This document shows positions 28,360-39,400 of a stretch of DNA of 64,000 nt, piece after piece. Below the pieces are notes generated by a model that did no database searches, was not told the origin of the DNA, and worked only from the letters and a program-made list of their open reading frames with translations. The stretch is from Candidatus Endonucleibacter sp. (ex Gigantidas childressi). GTDB taxonomy: Bacteria > Pseudomonadota > Gammaproteobacteria > Pseudomonadales > Endozoicomonadaceae. The first letter of the stretch is position 1. Every line of letters begins with the position of its first letter. The DNA lies in contig JASXSU010000003.1 in NCBI GenBank assembly GCA_030674875.1, positions 598,076-662,075 on the forward strand, in the 5' to 3' direction. The position numbers and the translations under genes were made by a program.

Positions 28360-29454
28360 ATGAATAACCCAAACCCCAAGGATGTGGATGCAGTAATAAA
28401 ATCGTATCAGGATCCTTATCTTAAGACTGATTTATTCGTTGCCAATCGTATAAAAGAAATTGTTATAGAAGGTGCTTATGTTCGGGTTGTAATTGAACTT
28501 GGTTATCCGGCAGAAGGACTTTGTAAGGGTATTGAGCAGCTGTTGATCAGCAAAATTGAAGATGTTCCTGGAGTTGAGAAAGCTGATGTAAAGGTTGGGT
28601 GGTCGGTCAGTATAGGCCCGATTCAGGGGCAGCTTGAAGCGATGGCCGAAGTTAAAAATATCATCGCCATAGCGTCTGGGAAAGGTGGTGTTGGTAAATC
28701 AACGACAGCAGCAAATATTGCTCTTGCTTTGGCCGCTGAGGGTGCGAGGGTGGGGGTTCTTGACGCCGATATTTATGGCCCTAGTATGGGTAAAATGTTT
28801 GGAATTGCTGATGAGCGGAGACCTGAAGTTAAAAATGAAAAGTTTTTCCTTCCTATTGAAGCCTATGGAATTCAACTGATGTCCATGGCTTTTTTGGTGA
28901 CGGAAGATACGCCGGTAGTATGGCGTGGCCCTATGGTTAGCGGCGCATTACAACAGTTATTAACGCAAACTATTTGGAGTAAATTGGACTATTTGATCGT
29001 TGACATGCCTCCAGGTACTGGTGATATTCAGTTGACTCTAGCGCAAAAAGTACCGGTGACTGGTAGTGTTATAGTTACCACGCCGCAGGACTTGGCACTC
29101 ATTGATGGGAAGAAAGGTATAGAAATGTTTCGTAAAGTTGATATTCCTGTCTTGGGTGTGATTGAGAATATGGCGATTCATATTTGTTCTAGCTGTGGTC
29201 ATAGTGAGCATTTGTTTGGTGAGGGTGGCGGTAGTCGCATGGCTGAAACCTATGATGTTGAGCTACTGGGTTCTTTACCGCTATCTAAGATGATAGGAGT
29301 GCAGGCTGATAGTGGTAAACCCACAGTTGTTGCGGAACCAGAATCCCAAATAACTATGATTTATCGAGATATAGCGCGTCACTTGTCTGCGCAGTTGTCT
29401 CTGCGTAATAACAGCCATTCTTCAGTACCAACGGTGTCGATGAGTAATGATTGA
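28360..29454 (+). CDS. apbC: Iron-sulfur cluster carrier protein Mrp/ApbC
   Basis: 364 residues from ATG at 28360 (MNNPNPKDVDAV); upstream in-frame ATGs at 28336 and 28351 are possible. An N-terminal MIP18/DUF59 domain (about 1-80) is followed by a P-loop NTPase with deviant Walker A ASGKGGVGKST near residue 106 and Asp motif DADIYGPSMG. CSSCGH in the C-terminal half provides the cluster-binding CxxC pair. It transfers 4Fe-4S clusters to apoproteins. It is monocistronic here, with repeats on both sides. Confidence 0.95.
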   Translation: MNNPNPKDVDAVIKSYQDPYLKTDLFVANRIKEIVIEGAYVRVVIELGYPAEGLCKGIEQLLISKIEDVPGVEKADVKVGWSVSIGPIQGQLEAMAEVKNIIAIASGKGGVGKSTTAANIALALAAEGARVGVLDADIYGPSMGKMFGIADERRPEVKNEKFFLPIEAYGIQLMSMAFLVTEDTPVVWRGPMVSGALQQLLTQTIWSKLDYLIVDMPPGTGDIQLTLAQKVPVTGSVIVTTPQDLALIDGKKGIEMFRKVDIPVLGVIENMAIHICSSCGHSEHLFGEGGGSRMAETYDVELLGSLPLSKMIGVQADSGKPTVVAEPESQITMIYRDIARHLSAQLSLRNNSHSSVPTVSMSND

Positions 29455-29871
29455 AAAATGAAATATTCTTGTAAGGGATGCAGTCGTGCTCTTCATTGGG
29501 ATATGACTGTATTAGAAGAGTTGACGACAGTGGTGTGGTAATATATGCCTAAAGGATTTGGAGTGGCTACGCGGTGGCAAGTGACTGGGGTGAGCGAACG
29601 CTGGTAGCAACCCCCACACATTCAAAGGGGGTGGGCATATAATTAGTTTTCTTAAGATTTATATTGACTGCTTATATTGCAATTGGTTACTTTTTTGAAG
29701 TGCGCCTTGATTTTGTCTAGGGTATTGTATTTACACGCAAACTATTTGAAGATGCTTGGGTGCTGATATCACTTTTTTTTACATAGCAGCATCTCAAGCT
29801 ACTTTGACTATATAAATGAAGTAAAACTGGCCGGTACGAAAGGTATTGGCCTTGAGTGGCGAGGTTATTGC
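29455..29871. repeat. Intergenic region with a MITE-like copy
   Basis: A diverged element about 29543-29642 begins tatatgcctaaagga and ends ggggtgggcatata, with ggcaagtgactggggtgag in the middle, matching the reversed interior. The rest of the 417 bp is AT-rich and should contain the yebC promoter. Confidence 0.65.
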
Positions 29872-30621
29872 ATGGCAGGTCACAGCAAATGGGCCAATAT
29901 TAAACACCGCAAGGCTGCTCAAGATGCTAAACGCGGTAAACTATTCACCAAAATCATTAGGGAGTTGGTGGTTGCCGCCAAACAAGGAGGGCCTAATGTT
30001 GAAGATAATCCAGCTTTACGTGCTGTTGTAGACAAGGCATTGTCTGTAAATATGACCAGAGATACTATCAACCGTGCTATTGCTCGCGGTGCCGGTGATG
30101 AGGATGATAGTAATATGGAGTCTGTAACCTATGAAGGCTACGGAAGTGCTGGTATTGCGGTTCTTGTTGAGTGTCTGACTGATAATCGAAACCGAACTGT
30201 TGCAGACGTGCGTCATGCTTTTTCCAAGCACGGTGGTAACTTAGGTACTGATGGTTCTGTTGCTTACTTGTTCAGTAAAAAAGGTCAAATTTACTTCGAA
30301 GAAGGCATAGACGAAGATTTTCTTATGATTGCTGCGCTGGAAGCCGGTGCAGAAGATGTTATTAGTCACAACGACGGTTCGGTTGAAGTTATTACTGAGT
30401 GGACTGATTTTATTGATGTAAAGGATGCGCTGGAAACAGCCGGATTGAAACCAGCTGGTGGTGAAGTGGCAATGATTGCATCTATCCAGACTCAGCTGGA
30501 TATTGATAGTGCAGAAAAAGTGATACGGTTAGTCGATAGGCTAGAAGAGCTTGATGACGTTCAGAGTGTTTATACTAATGCTGACATAGAGGAAGACATT
30601 CTGGAAAAGTTAAGCTTATAG
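29872..30621 (+). CDS. yebC: YebC/TACO1-family transcriptional/translational regulator
   Basis: 249 residues. It starts with the family hallmark [20 protein letters not shown] and contains the typical [19 protein letters not shown] region. The family binds DNA, and some members assist translation of proline-rich stretches. It normally precedes ruvC in gammaproteobacteria, but ruvC is not here; instead a repeat-filled gap follows. Confidence 0.95.
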   Translation: MAGHSKWANIKHRKAAQDAKRGKLFTKIIRELVVAAKQGGPNVEDNPALRAVVDKALSVNMTRDTINRAIARGAGDEDDSNMESVTYEGYGSAGIAVLVECLTDNRNRTVADVRHAFSKHGGNLGTDGSVAYLFSKKGQIYFEEGIDEDFLMIAALEAGAEDVISHNDGSVEVITEWTDFIDVKDALETAGLKPAGGEVAMIASIQTQLDIDSAEKVIRLVDRLEELDDVQSVYTNADIEEDILEKLSL

Positions 30622-31340
30622 CAATTAGTTACTCTCTTATCGCTAATATAATATCCGTTATCTTGACGGTGTGAGTGAAGACAGCAAACAAGCCTATGAG
30701 TAGTAAGTGATGATGGTGGAGTCAGCAACCCCGCACATTAAAGGGCGGGATGAGTATATACTGGTTATTATGACAAGTGCAGAAGTACTTACTGAGCGCG
30801 CTCATTTGGGTTGCTTTATCAGGGGGTGGAGCTCTCTTGGTTTTTATTTGTCCCCTTAATTTCTACGAATAACTCGTGACCATGGAGGATGCTTGATTTT
30901 TTAGTGCTTTTCCGACATTCTACCGTCATGCTGAAAAATATTCATATTGAGTATCAAAAAAATAATTTAGAACTACTCTATAAAAAATTGCAAGAGGATC
31001 AGAAATGTGACCGTATTCAAGGGCTTTTGCTCAGTTTTAAAGGATGGTCATCGTTTTTTATACCCTTCGTCTTTGAAGTGTCTACTTTATGGTCAGTATT
31101 ATCTCTCTATAGTCGCTTAGTGCGTTTCATCTTTTGTGGTATTGTGCACTTGCCGCTGCGTAGCGCCTCCAGATCCGTTGGGTATATATACTTACCTTGA
31201 AAACTTGAGATTGTTGATGGCTCTCACTCGTTCAAACATATTACCTGTGACTCGTAGACTCGTAAGAGTTTCGTTGGGTTGTCGTTTACTCTCTCAGCCA
31301 TTGATAGCTGATATAGCTTACAGTTGAAAGCGGCCAGAGT
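30622..31340. repeat. 719-bp gap with several decayed MITE-like copies
   Basis: Pieces are seen at about 30650-30757 (ends gggcgggatgagtatata), about 31060-31150, and about 31178-31300 (gtatatatacttaccttgaa ... gtgactcgtagactcgtaag). The frame at 30889-31200 lies across these repeats and has no recognisable product, so it is not called a gene. Confidence 0.6.
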
Positions 31341-34268
31341 ATGGAAAAAATTACGTTAAAATTAGATCACTTTTGCTGCAGCCTAACATTATCTGCATGG
31401 ATTGGTATTGCTGTTTTCATTTTTTCACCTTCGACTTTGGCTCACCAAGTATTGTTACAAGAGGCTTATCGAGAACTACAGCAGTTATTAAAGCCAGCTG
31501 ATACATCTCCATCTCCTGCCACAGGCTCTGAACAAGCTACAGATAAAATAACTCTGGATGAACAGAATGCGAAGATAGAAAAACAGATTCTCACATTAAA
31601 ACAAAAACTATCGGAGGTTCGTAGTCATAAGGCGGTTGATAGCTCTCGCTTAAAGATTGGTGAAGCAAAAAGAATGCTGGCTGAACAGAAGCTTCAGCTT
31701 CTTTCTTGGCAAAATAATAAAGCCCTTTCTCAAGAAGCGTCAATCAAGCTTAACCGGAAAAGACTGACATGCTTGGAAGAAATAAGTTACTACAAGAATG
31801 CTAGCACAATTCCAGAGAACATCTCTGAGAAAAAAAAATGTGAGCAGATCTTGAGCTCCATTTCTTTGAAAATTCGTTTTGCCGAGCAATTCCAGTTATT
31901 AGCCAGTCAGCAGGTAGTATCATTGAACGCATCTACTCTTGCGTTGGTGAAGCGAGTTGGCACGCTGTCAGGGATGGGAGATTTTGATAACCAGAATGAA
32001 TCATATCAGGATATGTCTTATGCCAAAGAGCTCAAAAATCGCTTGAGCCAAGCAAGAACAGACTTGGTTCAATTGCAGGATCTCCATTATGAAGTACAGT
32101 ATCAACTCGACCAGCTTGATAACGCAGCACTGTTATATCAAGTACTGGAACGGCAAAAAAAGCGCCTTTATGGTCTTTCCGATTCATTGACACCCCAAGC
32201 TATTCGTCAGGAGTTAAAGTTAAATCGTTATCTTTTGTTCGATGAAAAGGCTGAACTTAAGTCACTACCTAATGTGGACACCACTGATGAATTACGGAAG
32301 ACCAATGACTCCTTGGAGCAGCTTGAAGAGCTTATTCGTCAGGCAGACGAGCTGCAAAATAGGGAAGAAGAGCTAAAAAACCTGCAACAAAAATTAAAGG
32401 CATTACTTGAACAGCGACAATTATGGATGAAAAGTGCTCCATCTCTTGATTTGGAGGGGTGGCTATCTATGGTCGAAAATCTTTTAGAGCAAATTCCTAT
32501 TTTTTTTCACCATGCAAAAAACCTACTATTTGAAGAGTGGTGGTGGTTGCTATTCCTGATACCGGCTCTCATATTCTACCGTATGACAGATAAAATAAAA
32601 CAAGAGCGATTAGGTGCTCTTGATAAGCCATCAGATCTCACTCTGGTAAAGTCCATCTGGATAGTAGGTATGCTATTTTTTAGACCTACTCCTTTTCTTA
32701 TTATCCTCTTTCTGGGACTGCGCGGCATCTTGGATTCTGATGATATTAACCATTTTGATGGGTTGTTGTTTTCTACATTTGCTTGGCTTGTTCTGCTGGA
32801 TGCTACAAAGAAAAATGGTTTTTTTGAAAAATACCTTAAACAAAATGTAAAAACATTACCTTGGACCAGACTTTTAGCTTGTGCATCTCTATCGGCTCTG
32901 TGGATAACAGGTTTTACATTCCACTGGTATGGGAATTCTTTGGGTAATCGCTTGGGCCAGATAGCTCTGCTAGGAAGTAGTCTCTGGCAATTATGTTTAT
33001 GCTACCTGTGGAAGACACAGTTTACCCTTTCAGATTGGCGAGGCGTTAGCCTGCGTATTTGTACGATTATTTTGTTTTGCTTAATATTTTTTGCAGCATG
33101 GCAGGGTTATATTCAAGTTGCATGGTTATTATTTAGTCACTTACAAAGTTTGATCTTAACGGGTGGGTTCCTATTCTTCGGTTATTTGTTAGCTTGTCAG
33201 TGGGTTTCTATAAGAACCAATCAGTTGATTATTCAGCAAGCGATGAAAATGCGACAAAATCAGAGTAAGCAACCAACAACTAGGCAAGCTATTACAACAT
33301 CAAGAAATGCTGTTAAGGAGTTTGAAAACCAGGGTCGAGTTATACTGTCATTGTTTTTCACGGCCTTATCCCTAGTGTTTGTTGCTTTTATTTGGCAAAA
33401 TGTTAGCCCAATATTAACGTTAGTAGCAAAAACCCGTATATTCACTGTTTCTGCAGGACAGACAGCGTTGACTTTGGCTCTTGGTTCAATAATTGGTTTT
33501 TTTGCTATTTTGTTTGTTACATGGCTAATAGGGAGAAATTTACCTGGGTTGCTTCAGATACTATTGCCTACGAGTTTTCAAAATCGTCCAGGATATTCAT
33601 ACAATATACACCGGATTTTCACTTATTTTATTTGGGCAACAGGTATTATGCTTGCCTTAAGTCAAATGGGAATGCCTTGGGAAAAATTACAATGGGCAAT
33701 CTTAGCAATCAGCGTAGGAGCGGGAATAGGGCTTCAAGATATCGTAGCCAATTTTTTTTCAGGTTTGATTATTTTAGTTGAAAGACCGTTCAGGATTGGT
33801 GATACCATTACTATTGGAGACATAGATGGAACCGTGTGCAGCATTTCTGTCCGAGCTACTGTGATAGAGTGTTTTGACCGAAAAGAGCTTATTATACCGA
33901 ATAAAATATTAGTTTCAGGGCAGCTAACCAATTGGTCTTTAAGCTCCCCTATTCTGCGCATAATACTGTGGTATTCCTTAGAGCATGGAAGCGATAACGA
34001 TTTGATTTACCAACTGTTGCAACAAGCTGCAGATGAGTCTCAAAAAGTTCTTAAGTCACCTTCTCCTGAAATCTATTTTGTAGAGTATACTGAGCAAGCT
34101 GAGCGTTATGAAGTACGTCTATTTGTTAATCATGTAGATGATAGGCTCCCGGCCAAAAATCAAGTTAACAAGCGAGTGAAAGCTTTATTTGCAGAGCATG
34201 GAATAAAAGTCGCCCACCTTAAATATGCGATAAACATCGAAAAGAATGCATATAGCCAGCCTCCTTGA
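31341..34268 (+). CDS. Large mechanosensitive channel, MscK (KefA)/MscM type
   Basis: 975 residues, somewhat shorter than E. coli MscK or MscM (about 1100). A signal sequence (about 15-36) leads a long periplasmic region with coiled coils (about 40-370). About eight to nine hydrophobic helices follow between 390 and 720. The C-terminal MscS core includes the pore-lining helix region and the MscS beta domain (GAGIGLQDIVANFFSGLIIL, then RPFRIGDTITIGDIDGTV, then IPNKILVSGQLTNWS). It relieves osmotic pressure at the inner membrane. Which of the two subfamilies it belongs to is not decidable by eye. Confidence 0.9.
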   Translation: MEKITLKLDHFCCSLTLSAWIGIAVFIFSPSTLAHQVLLQEAYRELQQLLKPADTSPSPATGSEQATDKITLDEQNAKIEKQILTLKQKLSEVRSHKAVDSSRLKIGEAKRMLAEQKLQLLSWQNNKALSQEASIKLNRKRLTCLEEISYYKNASTIPENISEKKKCEQILSSISLKIRFAEQFQLLASQQVVSLNASTLALVKRVGTLSGMGDFDNQNESYQDMSYAKELKNRLSQARTDLVQLQDLHYEVQYQLDQLDNAALLYQVLERQKKRLYGLSDSLTPQAIRQELKLNRYLLFDEKAELKSLPNVDTTDELRKTNDSLEQLEELIRQADELQNREEELKNLQQKLKALLEQRQLWMKSAPSLDLEGWLSMVENLLEQIPIFFHHAKNLLFEEWWWLLFLIPALIFYRMTDKIKQERLGALDKPSDLTLVKSIWIVGMLFFRPTPFLIILFLGLRGILDSDDINHFDGLLFSTFAWLVLLDATKKNGFFEKYLKQNVKTLPWTRLLACASLSALWITGFTFHWYGNSLGNRLGQIALLGSSLWQLCLCYLWKTQFTLSDWRGVSLRICTIILFCLIFFAAWQGYIQVAWLLFSHLQSLILTGGFLFFGYLLACQWVSIRTNQLIIQQAMKMRQNQSKQPTTRQAITTSRNAVKEFENQGRVILSLFFTALSLVFVAFIWQNVSPILTLVAKTRIFTVSAGQTALTLALGSIIGFFAILFVTWLIGRNLPGLLQILLPTSFQNRPGYSYNIHRIFTYFIWATGIMLALSQMGMPWEKLQWAILAISVGAGIGLQDIVANFFSGLIILVERPFRIGDTITIGDIDGTVCSISVRATVIECFDRKELIIPNKILVSGQLTNWSLSSPILRIILWYSLEHGSDNDLIYQLLQQAADESQKVLKSPSPEIYFVEYTEQAERYEVRLFVNHVDDRLPAKNQVNKRVKALFAEHGIKVAHLKYAINIEKNAYSQPP

Positions 34269-35271
34269 AGCTGTGAGAATATAGTTGTAGTAACAGGGTT
34301 TTGCTAATTTGTTGGTGTATTGTGGTTCTCTATCGCTATGAAGCACAAGTCACTTAGTTGGCTGTCGAAGATTGTAAGCCATTATCATCGCACTACTAAT
34401 TAAACCGGTTGTCATGCGTTTGTCTGTTGCCCCGCCAATATGCGGAGTGAGTAAAGGTCCAGTACTGGGATATACCTAGCCTTTGAAAGTCTTCAAAGAC
34501 GTTATACACTGGCCAACATTTGACCTTACCATACAGGTTAAAGTTTTTATTCAATAAATTAGTTGCAATATCTCCGTTATCCCCGTATTACGCCATAGTT
34601 GTCGCCTATTCTGATTTTTCCATCTTAATCATGGGTGGTCAGAGAGTGATCAATGCCGCGCTATTCAAAAGAGTTCAAATAGTTCAAAGAGTCCATAGTT
34701 CAGAAAATGCTTCTAGAGAGATCGGGTGTTGTGTTTTATTATAATGGTGGGTATAGTGATTCTGGAATATCAAACAGATAGGCTTGTATAGTCGTTTTAA
34801 ATAGATTAAGTTTTTTATGTTATGTTGCGCATAAGACCCAGCTTGCGCTGTCGGTATTAATTATTGGTTATAGTAATCCTGATGGTTTGTTTGCCTGTAG
34901 TGATATATATATTACCACTGCATCTGTGATCATCTGATGATTTGGGTGAGTGAAAATAGTTCATTTCTTCAAAGGTAATGGGTATATATTGGTGACATTA
35001 ACTGCTGACAAGAAGGTATATGATATTCCATATTATCTTTTATTAGTCTGTAGATAGACTGGGTTACCTCATGGTTATGGATTTGTTTGTAGGTTATTTA
35101 TCTGTTGTTGTTGGTAAAAACTTAATGTGTTTATAGGTGTGTCGTCGTATGATTAATATATTTATTATGGTAGTTTTTGAAGTTTCTTCTTTGTTGTCAG
35201 CGTTCGCTTATCGTAGTTGCTTAGTGCCTTCATCTTCTGTGGTGCCTCTCAATTGTCGACGTATAGCAAGC
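34269..35271. other. 1-kb gap with IS debris and repeats
   Basis: No intact gene. It holds a short transposase remnant at about 34653 (separate entry) and decayed interspersed repeats at about 34925-34992 (ends ggtaatgggtatata) and 35160-35245 (tcagcgttcgcttatcgtag). The frame 34520-34744 overlaps the remnant in another frame and is not supported. Confidence 0.6.
34653..34745 (+). pseudogene. Transposase N-terminal fragment (IS3/IS66-type HTH protein)
   Basis: ATG at 34653 reads MPRYSKEFK, a stop (TAG), then FKESIVQKMLLERSGV. This resembles the first residues of small helix-turn-helix transposase proteins that start MPRYS-EFK and continue K-SI-QKML. Only about 30 codons survive. Family is a guess from this short match. 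Confidence 0.45.
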
Positions 35272-35363
35272 CTAATTCATATACTAAGTGCTACACCCAA
35301 TTTAATAAAAACGATGAACTGCGATACCCTTGGTTTTTTGCTCCAATCACGAAGTAAAAACCT

Positions 35364-36448
35364 ATGAAGTATCAACAGCTCACCGAGGGTGATAGATATA
35401 TGATAGTCGCGCTAAAATGGCAAGGATTAAGTTTTACGGACATTGGCACAGCTATCGGAAAACACCGAAGTACCATATATCGAGAATTACAACGCAATAC
35501 TTGTTGGCATAAGGATGGCTCATATCGACCCATCAGGGCACAGCAAAGGACAAGAGCTAGACGCCGACGTTCAAGGATAAACCAACATTTTACAGAAAAT
35601 GATTACGTGATCATTAGGCAACTCTTACATAAACAATGGAGTCCTGAACAAATTACGGGTTACTTAAAATGGATAGGTGTACGTTGCTTTAGCCATGAAA
35701 CTATTTATCGATATATTTGGCGTGATAAAAAGAAAGGCGGCTTGCTATGGAAGCACTTGCGTTGTGCTCAAAAGCGTAGAGGTAAACTCTACAAGGCTTA
35801 TGATAGTCGAGGTAGGATTGCCAATAAGCGCAATATAGCAGACCGACCAGCTGAAGTAGAAACGCGTGAAACACTAGGTCATTGGGAAATAGATACCGTG
35901 ATGGGTAAAGGGTCTATATCCGTCGCCTTTCAAGTTGCTACGTTGTTGGCTGCGTTCGCTCACCCAGATCACCTACTACTCGTAGGTTCACGGGGCTTCG
36001 CTTACTTGCTGCCTAGTAGCAATTTGAAATGTTTTGGGTCTAAACACTGCGTAGTCACACTGGTTGAGCGAAAAACTGGTTACACATTGATAGGCCAGTT
36101 AAACGATAGAACGACCAAGTCAAGCAACAGGCGAACGATAAAATTAATGCGTAAAATGCCTGAGCAATTTAAAACCATTACATCAGATAACGACACCAAG
36201 TTTCACCAATATAAGAAAGTTGAAGAAGTGACTAATTGCCCTTATTACTTTGCCAACCCATAACACTCATGGGAACGTGGTACGAATGAAAATACCACTG
36301 GTTTGATCAGACAATGCTTAGTTAAGGGAACATCAATGGCAGAACTAACTCAGCAACGATGTAATATCATCTCGGCCAAATTAAATACAAGACCAAGGAA
36401 GCGGTTAACTTATAAAACACCTGAGGAATGCTTTTATGAATAACTATT
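35364..36448 (+). pseudogene. IS30 transposase with in-frame MITE and premature stop (type C)
   Basis: MKYQQLTEGDRYMIVALKWQ opens the HTH domain (residues 1-60). The first catalytic Asp lies in LGHWEIDTVMGKGS (about 185). The MITE then contributes about 41 residues (SVAFQVATLLAAFAHPDH...SSNLKCFG). KHCVVTLVERKTG follows, with the second Asp region SDNDTKF near 280. TAA stops the frame after FANP (300). Beyond it the reading frame continues with HSWERGTNENT, containing the third catalytic residue (Glu), to 36440. So the protein lacks the DDE Glu and is predicted inactive. The type B copy has the same stop. Confidence 0.88.
35915..36042 (+). repeat. Full-length MITE-like element read in frame in IS30 type C
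   Basis: Left end tatatccgtcgcctttcaag, right end ttgaaatgttttgggtcta. Net insertion is 124 bp plus the duplicated flank; the transposase frame stays open through it. Position is identical to that in the type B copy. Confidence 0.88.
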
Positions 36449-39400
36449 TTTGTCGCACTTCAAGCTTGATGCTAAGCAACGCCAAAGCATTTTGGGGTAC
36501 ACTGGTTACCATTGATGTTGTGCGGTTGTTGGTTGCTTTCACTGACATCATCCACCTAAGGCCCTTAGTGTCATCTGATTTCGCTCGTTTGTCGCCGATT
36601 TTCCCCTTCAAGTGTGGAGGTTGCGAGTTTGATTGTTATTCGATTTCTTTCTATTGCAAACATTTGATTAGCGTATTTGCCCTGTTAACTTTGATATGTA
36701 GTTTTAATGTAATTGCATATCAAAATCATACATCACAGGCAGATCAGTTGCATCAAGAGATAATCGATCAGCCAACTAAACAGAACTGGTTTTGTCGGCA
36801 ATTTGATAGAGCTACAAGCTTAATTGGAAGATGTTTTGATAAAGCTAATTTATCAGAAGGTTCTGAGTGTGGCAGAAGCAAGGGTCATAGCATTCGTCAT
36901 TTACAACATATGCTTGACGGAAATGATCTTTATAGAAAGCTAGAAGCATTTAAAGAAAAGCCTGTATTTGAAGTTCTTGCTATGGTTTATGTGTATATTT
37001 TGCTAGAAGTTGACGGGCTTGAGCAAGATATCATTGCAGCTGGGTTAGAGCCACCTTGCTGGCTAGGAGATTTTAGCGATATCACACAAGAAATAAAGAA
37101 GAAAGTTGGTGGTTGCCTGCCAAAAAGTAAAGAAACTCAGTTTACACTGTCAACTGAAAAAGAACAAAGAGCCGCTGAAAAGTGGTTAAATGCTAGAGCA
37201 AATCAATGTTTTTCTATGCTTCAAACCTTGCTGCAATATCAGGTTAATACGAATAAAACCAGTTCATTGGTTCATGTTAAGTTAAATGAGCAAGTAAGTC
37301 TATTGATGTCAATGGCAAAAAATAATACGGCCTTCTTCAATGAAGTTATCTTGAAGAGCCCGTATGACGTAGTGCATATATTGTTAAGCCATTATGTAGT
37401 AATGACAACAAGTGTCCAGCCAGTGGCGCCAGAGTTTCCAGTGTTAGAAGCGTTAGTTAGTTGGGCTATGAGTAATGCTGATAGTAAAATAAGTAAATTA
37501 TTAGCTGATAGCAAAGCTTGGTCTGAGACACAACATTCTACCGTAATAGAAGGATTTCAAAAAAGTGGAGTAAGCGAAAGTGATCAGGTTTTTTTCTGCT
37601 ATTTGAATAACCGTTTAACAACTAAAAGGTGTAATGCAGAGCAGTATTTATTTGACTTGGAGACAGAAGAAATTGCTGCAGAGATATTGGGTAGAGATAT
37701 TATTAAAAGTGTGATTTACGAATTTAAAACAGTAAAGCAATTGGCTGCCGTTTGTCAAAAAGGGCATGATAGTTTAAGTGCCATGCATAGCAATAGAGAG
37801 CAACAAGAAACCCTTAGTCCCTATGGTAAAATAAAAAAACAAAAAGAAGAGTTTAACCAAGAAGATATGGATGAGTATCTGCAACAGGGTATAAAGGAGA
37901 ATATAAAAAATAGTGTTTTTGGGAAAATTGCATCTAGTTTATCTTATGCATTTAATGCTATCAAAAGTAATTTTATTGCAACACCTACTAAGGAAGAGAA
38001 AAGCACAAGGGTCATGGTTGACTGGGTTAGGTTTGTACAAAAAAATGCTTCAAAATTAAAAAATGGAGACAAGGATGGAGGCGTAAAATTAGTCATGAGA
38101 GAGCTGGTGAAGCTAGATATCCAGCATGCGGGGGGTATATCTATATCAGATGCTTTAGTTGCACTAGTTAAGCAGAGGCTTGATACAGGTACGCAAGGGG
38201 ATGCATTCGCCCTGATAGCAGGGTTGGAGTGTAAATTAAATGAAAAGCAGAAAGAATGTTTTTCTAATTCGGCTACTCCTTACAGTGAGTATGTAGATCA
38301 AAATGTGAATAATGAATATGTAAATGCAAAAGACGAATTGGGTGCATCAGAAAGAGACGGTGTATTGCATGATCCTGATTTTGCGCAACAAGGCTGTAAT
38401 ATTGACTCTCTAGCTGAGCAGTGTGATCAATCATACTTACATCAGGACTGGTGTTTTATTAAAGAAGAAGATGAGGGTTCGGATAAAGATCTGTGCGGGG
38501 AAAGCAGAACGTTTTATTTAGGTTCTAGTAAGGGCCTGTGGTCTATGTTTGGCACGCTAATTACTATAGCATTGCCGGTATTTTTTATAGCTAATGTCAT
38601 TCCTGGTAATTATGCATATTCAGAACCTTCTTCGATGAGCGGCTATAATGCAACAGGGGTTATTGACATCACTAATTCCAAAGAATTGAGTATGATTGGT
38701 AATAACGTAATGTATCCTAGCTTTGGTAACTATAGGTTTATTAATAGCTTTAATGCTAGTAATTTCACTACACCAATAATGTCGTTTAGTGGTAAAATAA
38801 ATGGAAATAATCATACTATTTGTGATCTGCCCATCTGTTTAATACAGACCATTGAGGGTAATGGTACCGTTCAAAATCTAACTATCCGTAATGCTAATAT
38901 TACTTCTAAAGACTGTTCTGCGGTAGTTGCCGAAGTAATTAAAGATAATGCGCTTGTGCGCTTAGTTGATATTAAGAATAGCTATTTTTATGTGCAATAT
39001 GACGGCAGTATTGCTACTCCTGAGATGGGTGTTGTGGCCGAGAAAATGACTGGCTCATCTATAATTGAGAGGATAACTTTAATAGATACTAATATAATTT
39101 ATGCTATTAGTAGAAACATTTCAAGTGAAAATATTTTCACCGTCGGTGGTGTGGTAGGAGTAATGGCTGACTATTCAAAGATGAGCGATATTGCTGCAAT
39201 AAACACAAGCATTTGTACTGAAGGAAAAGCGCATAATTATATAGCAAAGGTTGGAGGTGCAGTAGGCTCTATACAAGACTCCGCTGTAATGAAAAACATT
39301 GTTTTTATAGATACTTATATAAAGGTTGGTGAGGGTCGATTATGGTTAGGTGGGGTGGTGGGAGAGCTCGTTGACTATACTGGCAGCATTTCCAATACTG

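Larger units (their letters stand above)
35272..36470 (+). mobile_element. IS30-family element (type C), carrying a MITE copy
   Basis: About 1.2 kb with the same ends as the copies at 19069 and 62531: left aattcatatactaagtgc, right tgtcgcacttcaagcttgat. The transposase frame is open for 299 codons, including the MITE translated in frame, but then hits TAA. The right end supplies the first ATG of the large gene that follows. Confidence 0.88.

Noticed and set aside
30889-31200. 103-codon ORF between yebC and the channel gene
   Set aside because: It runs over decayed interspersed repeats, has no recognisable domain and no good ribosome binding site.
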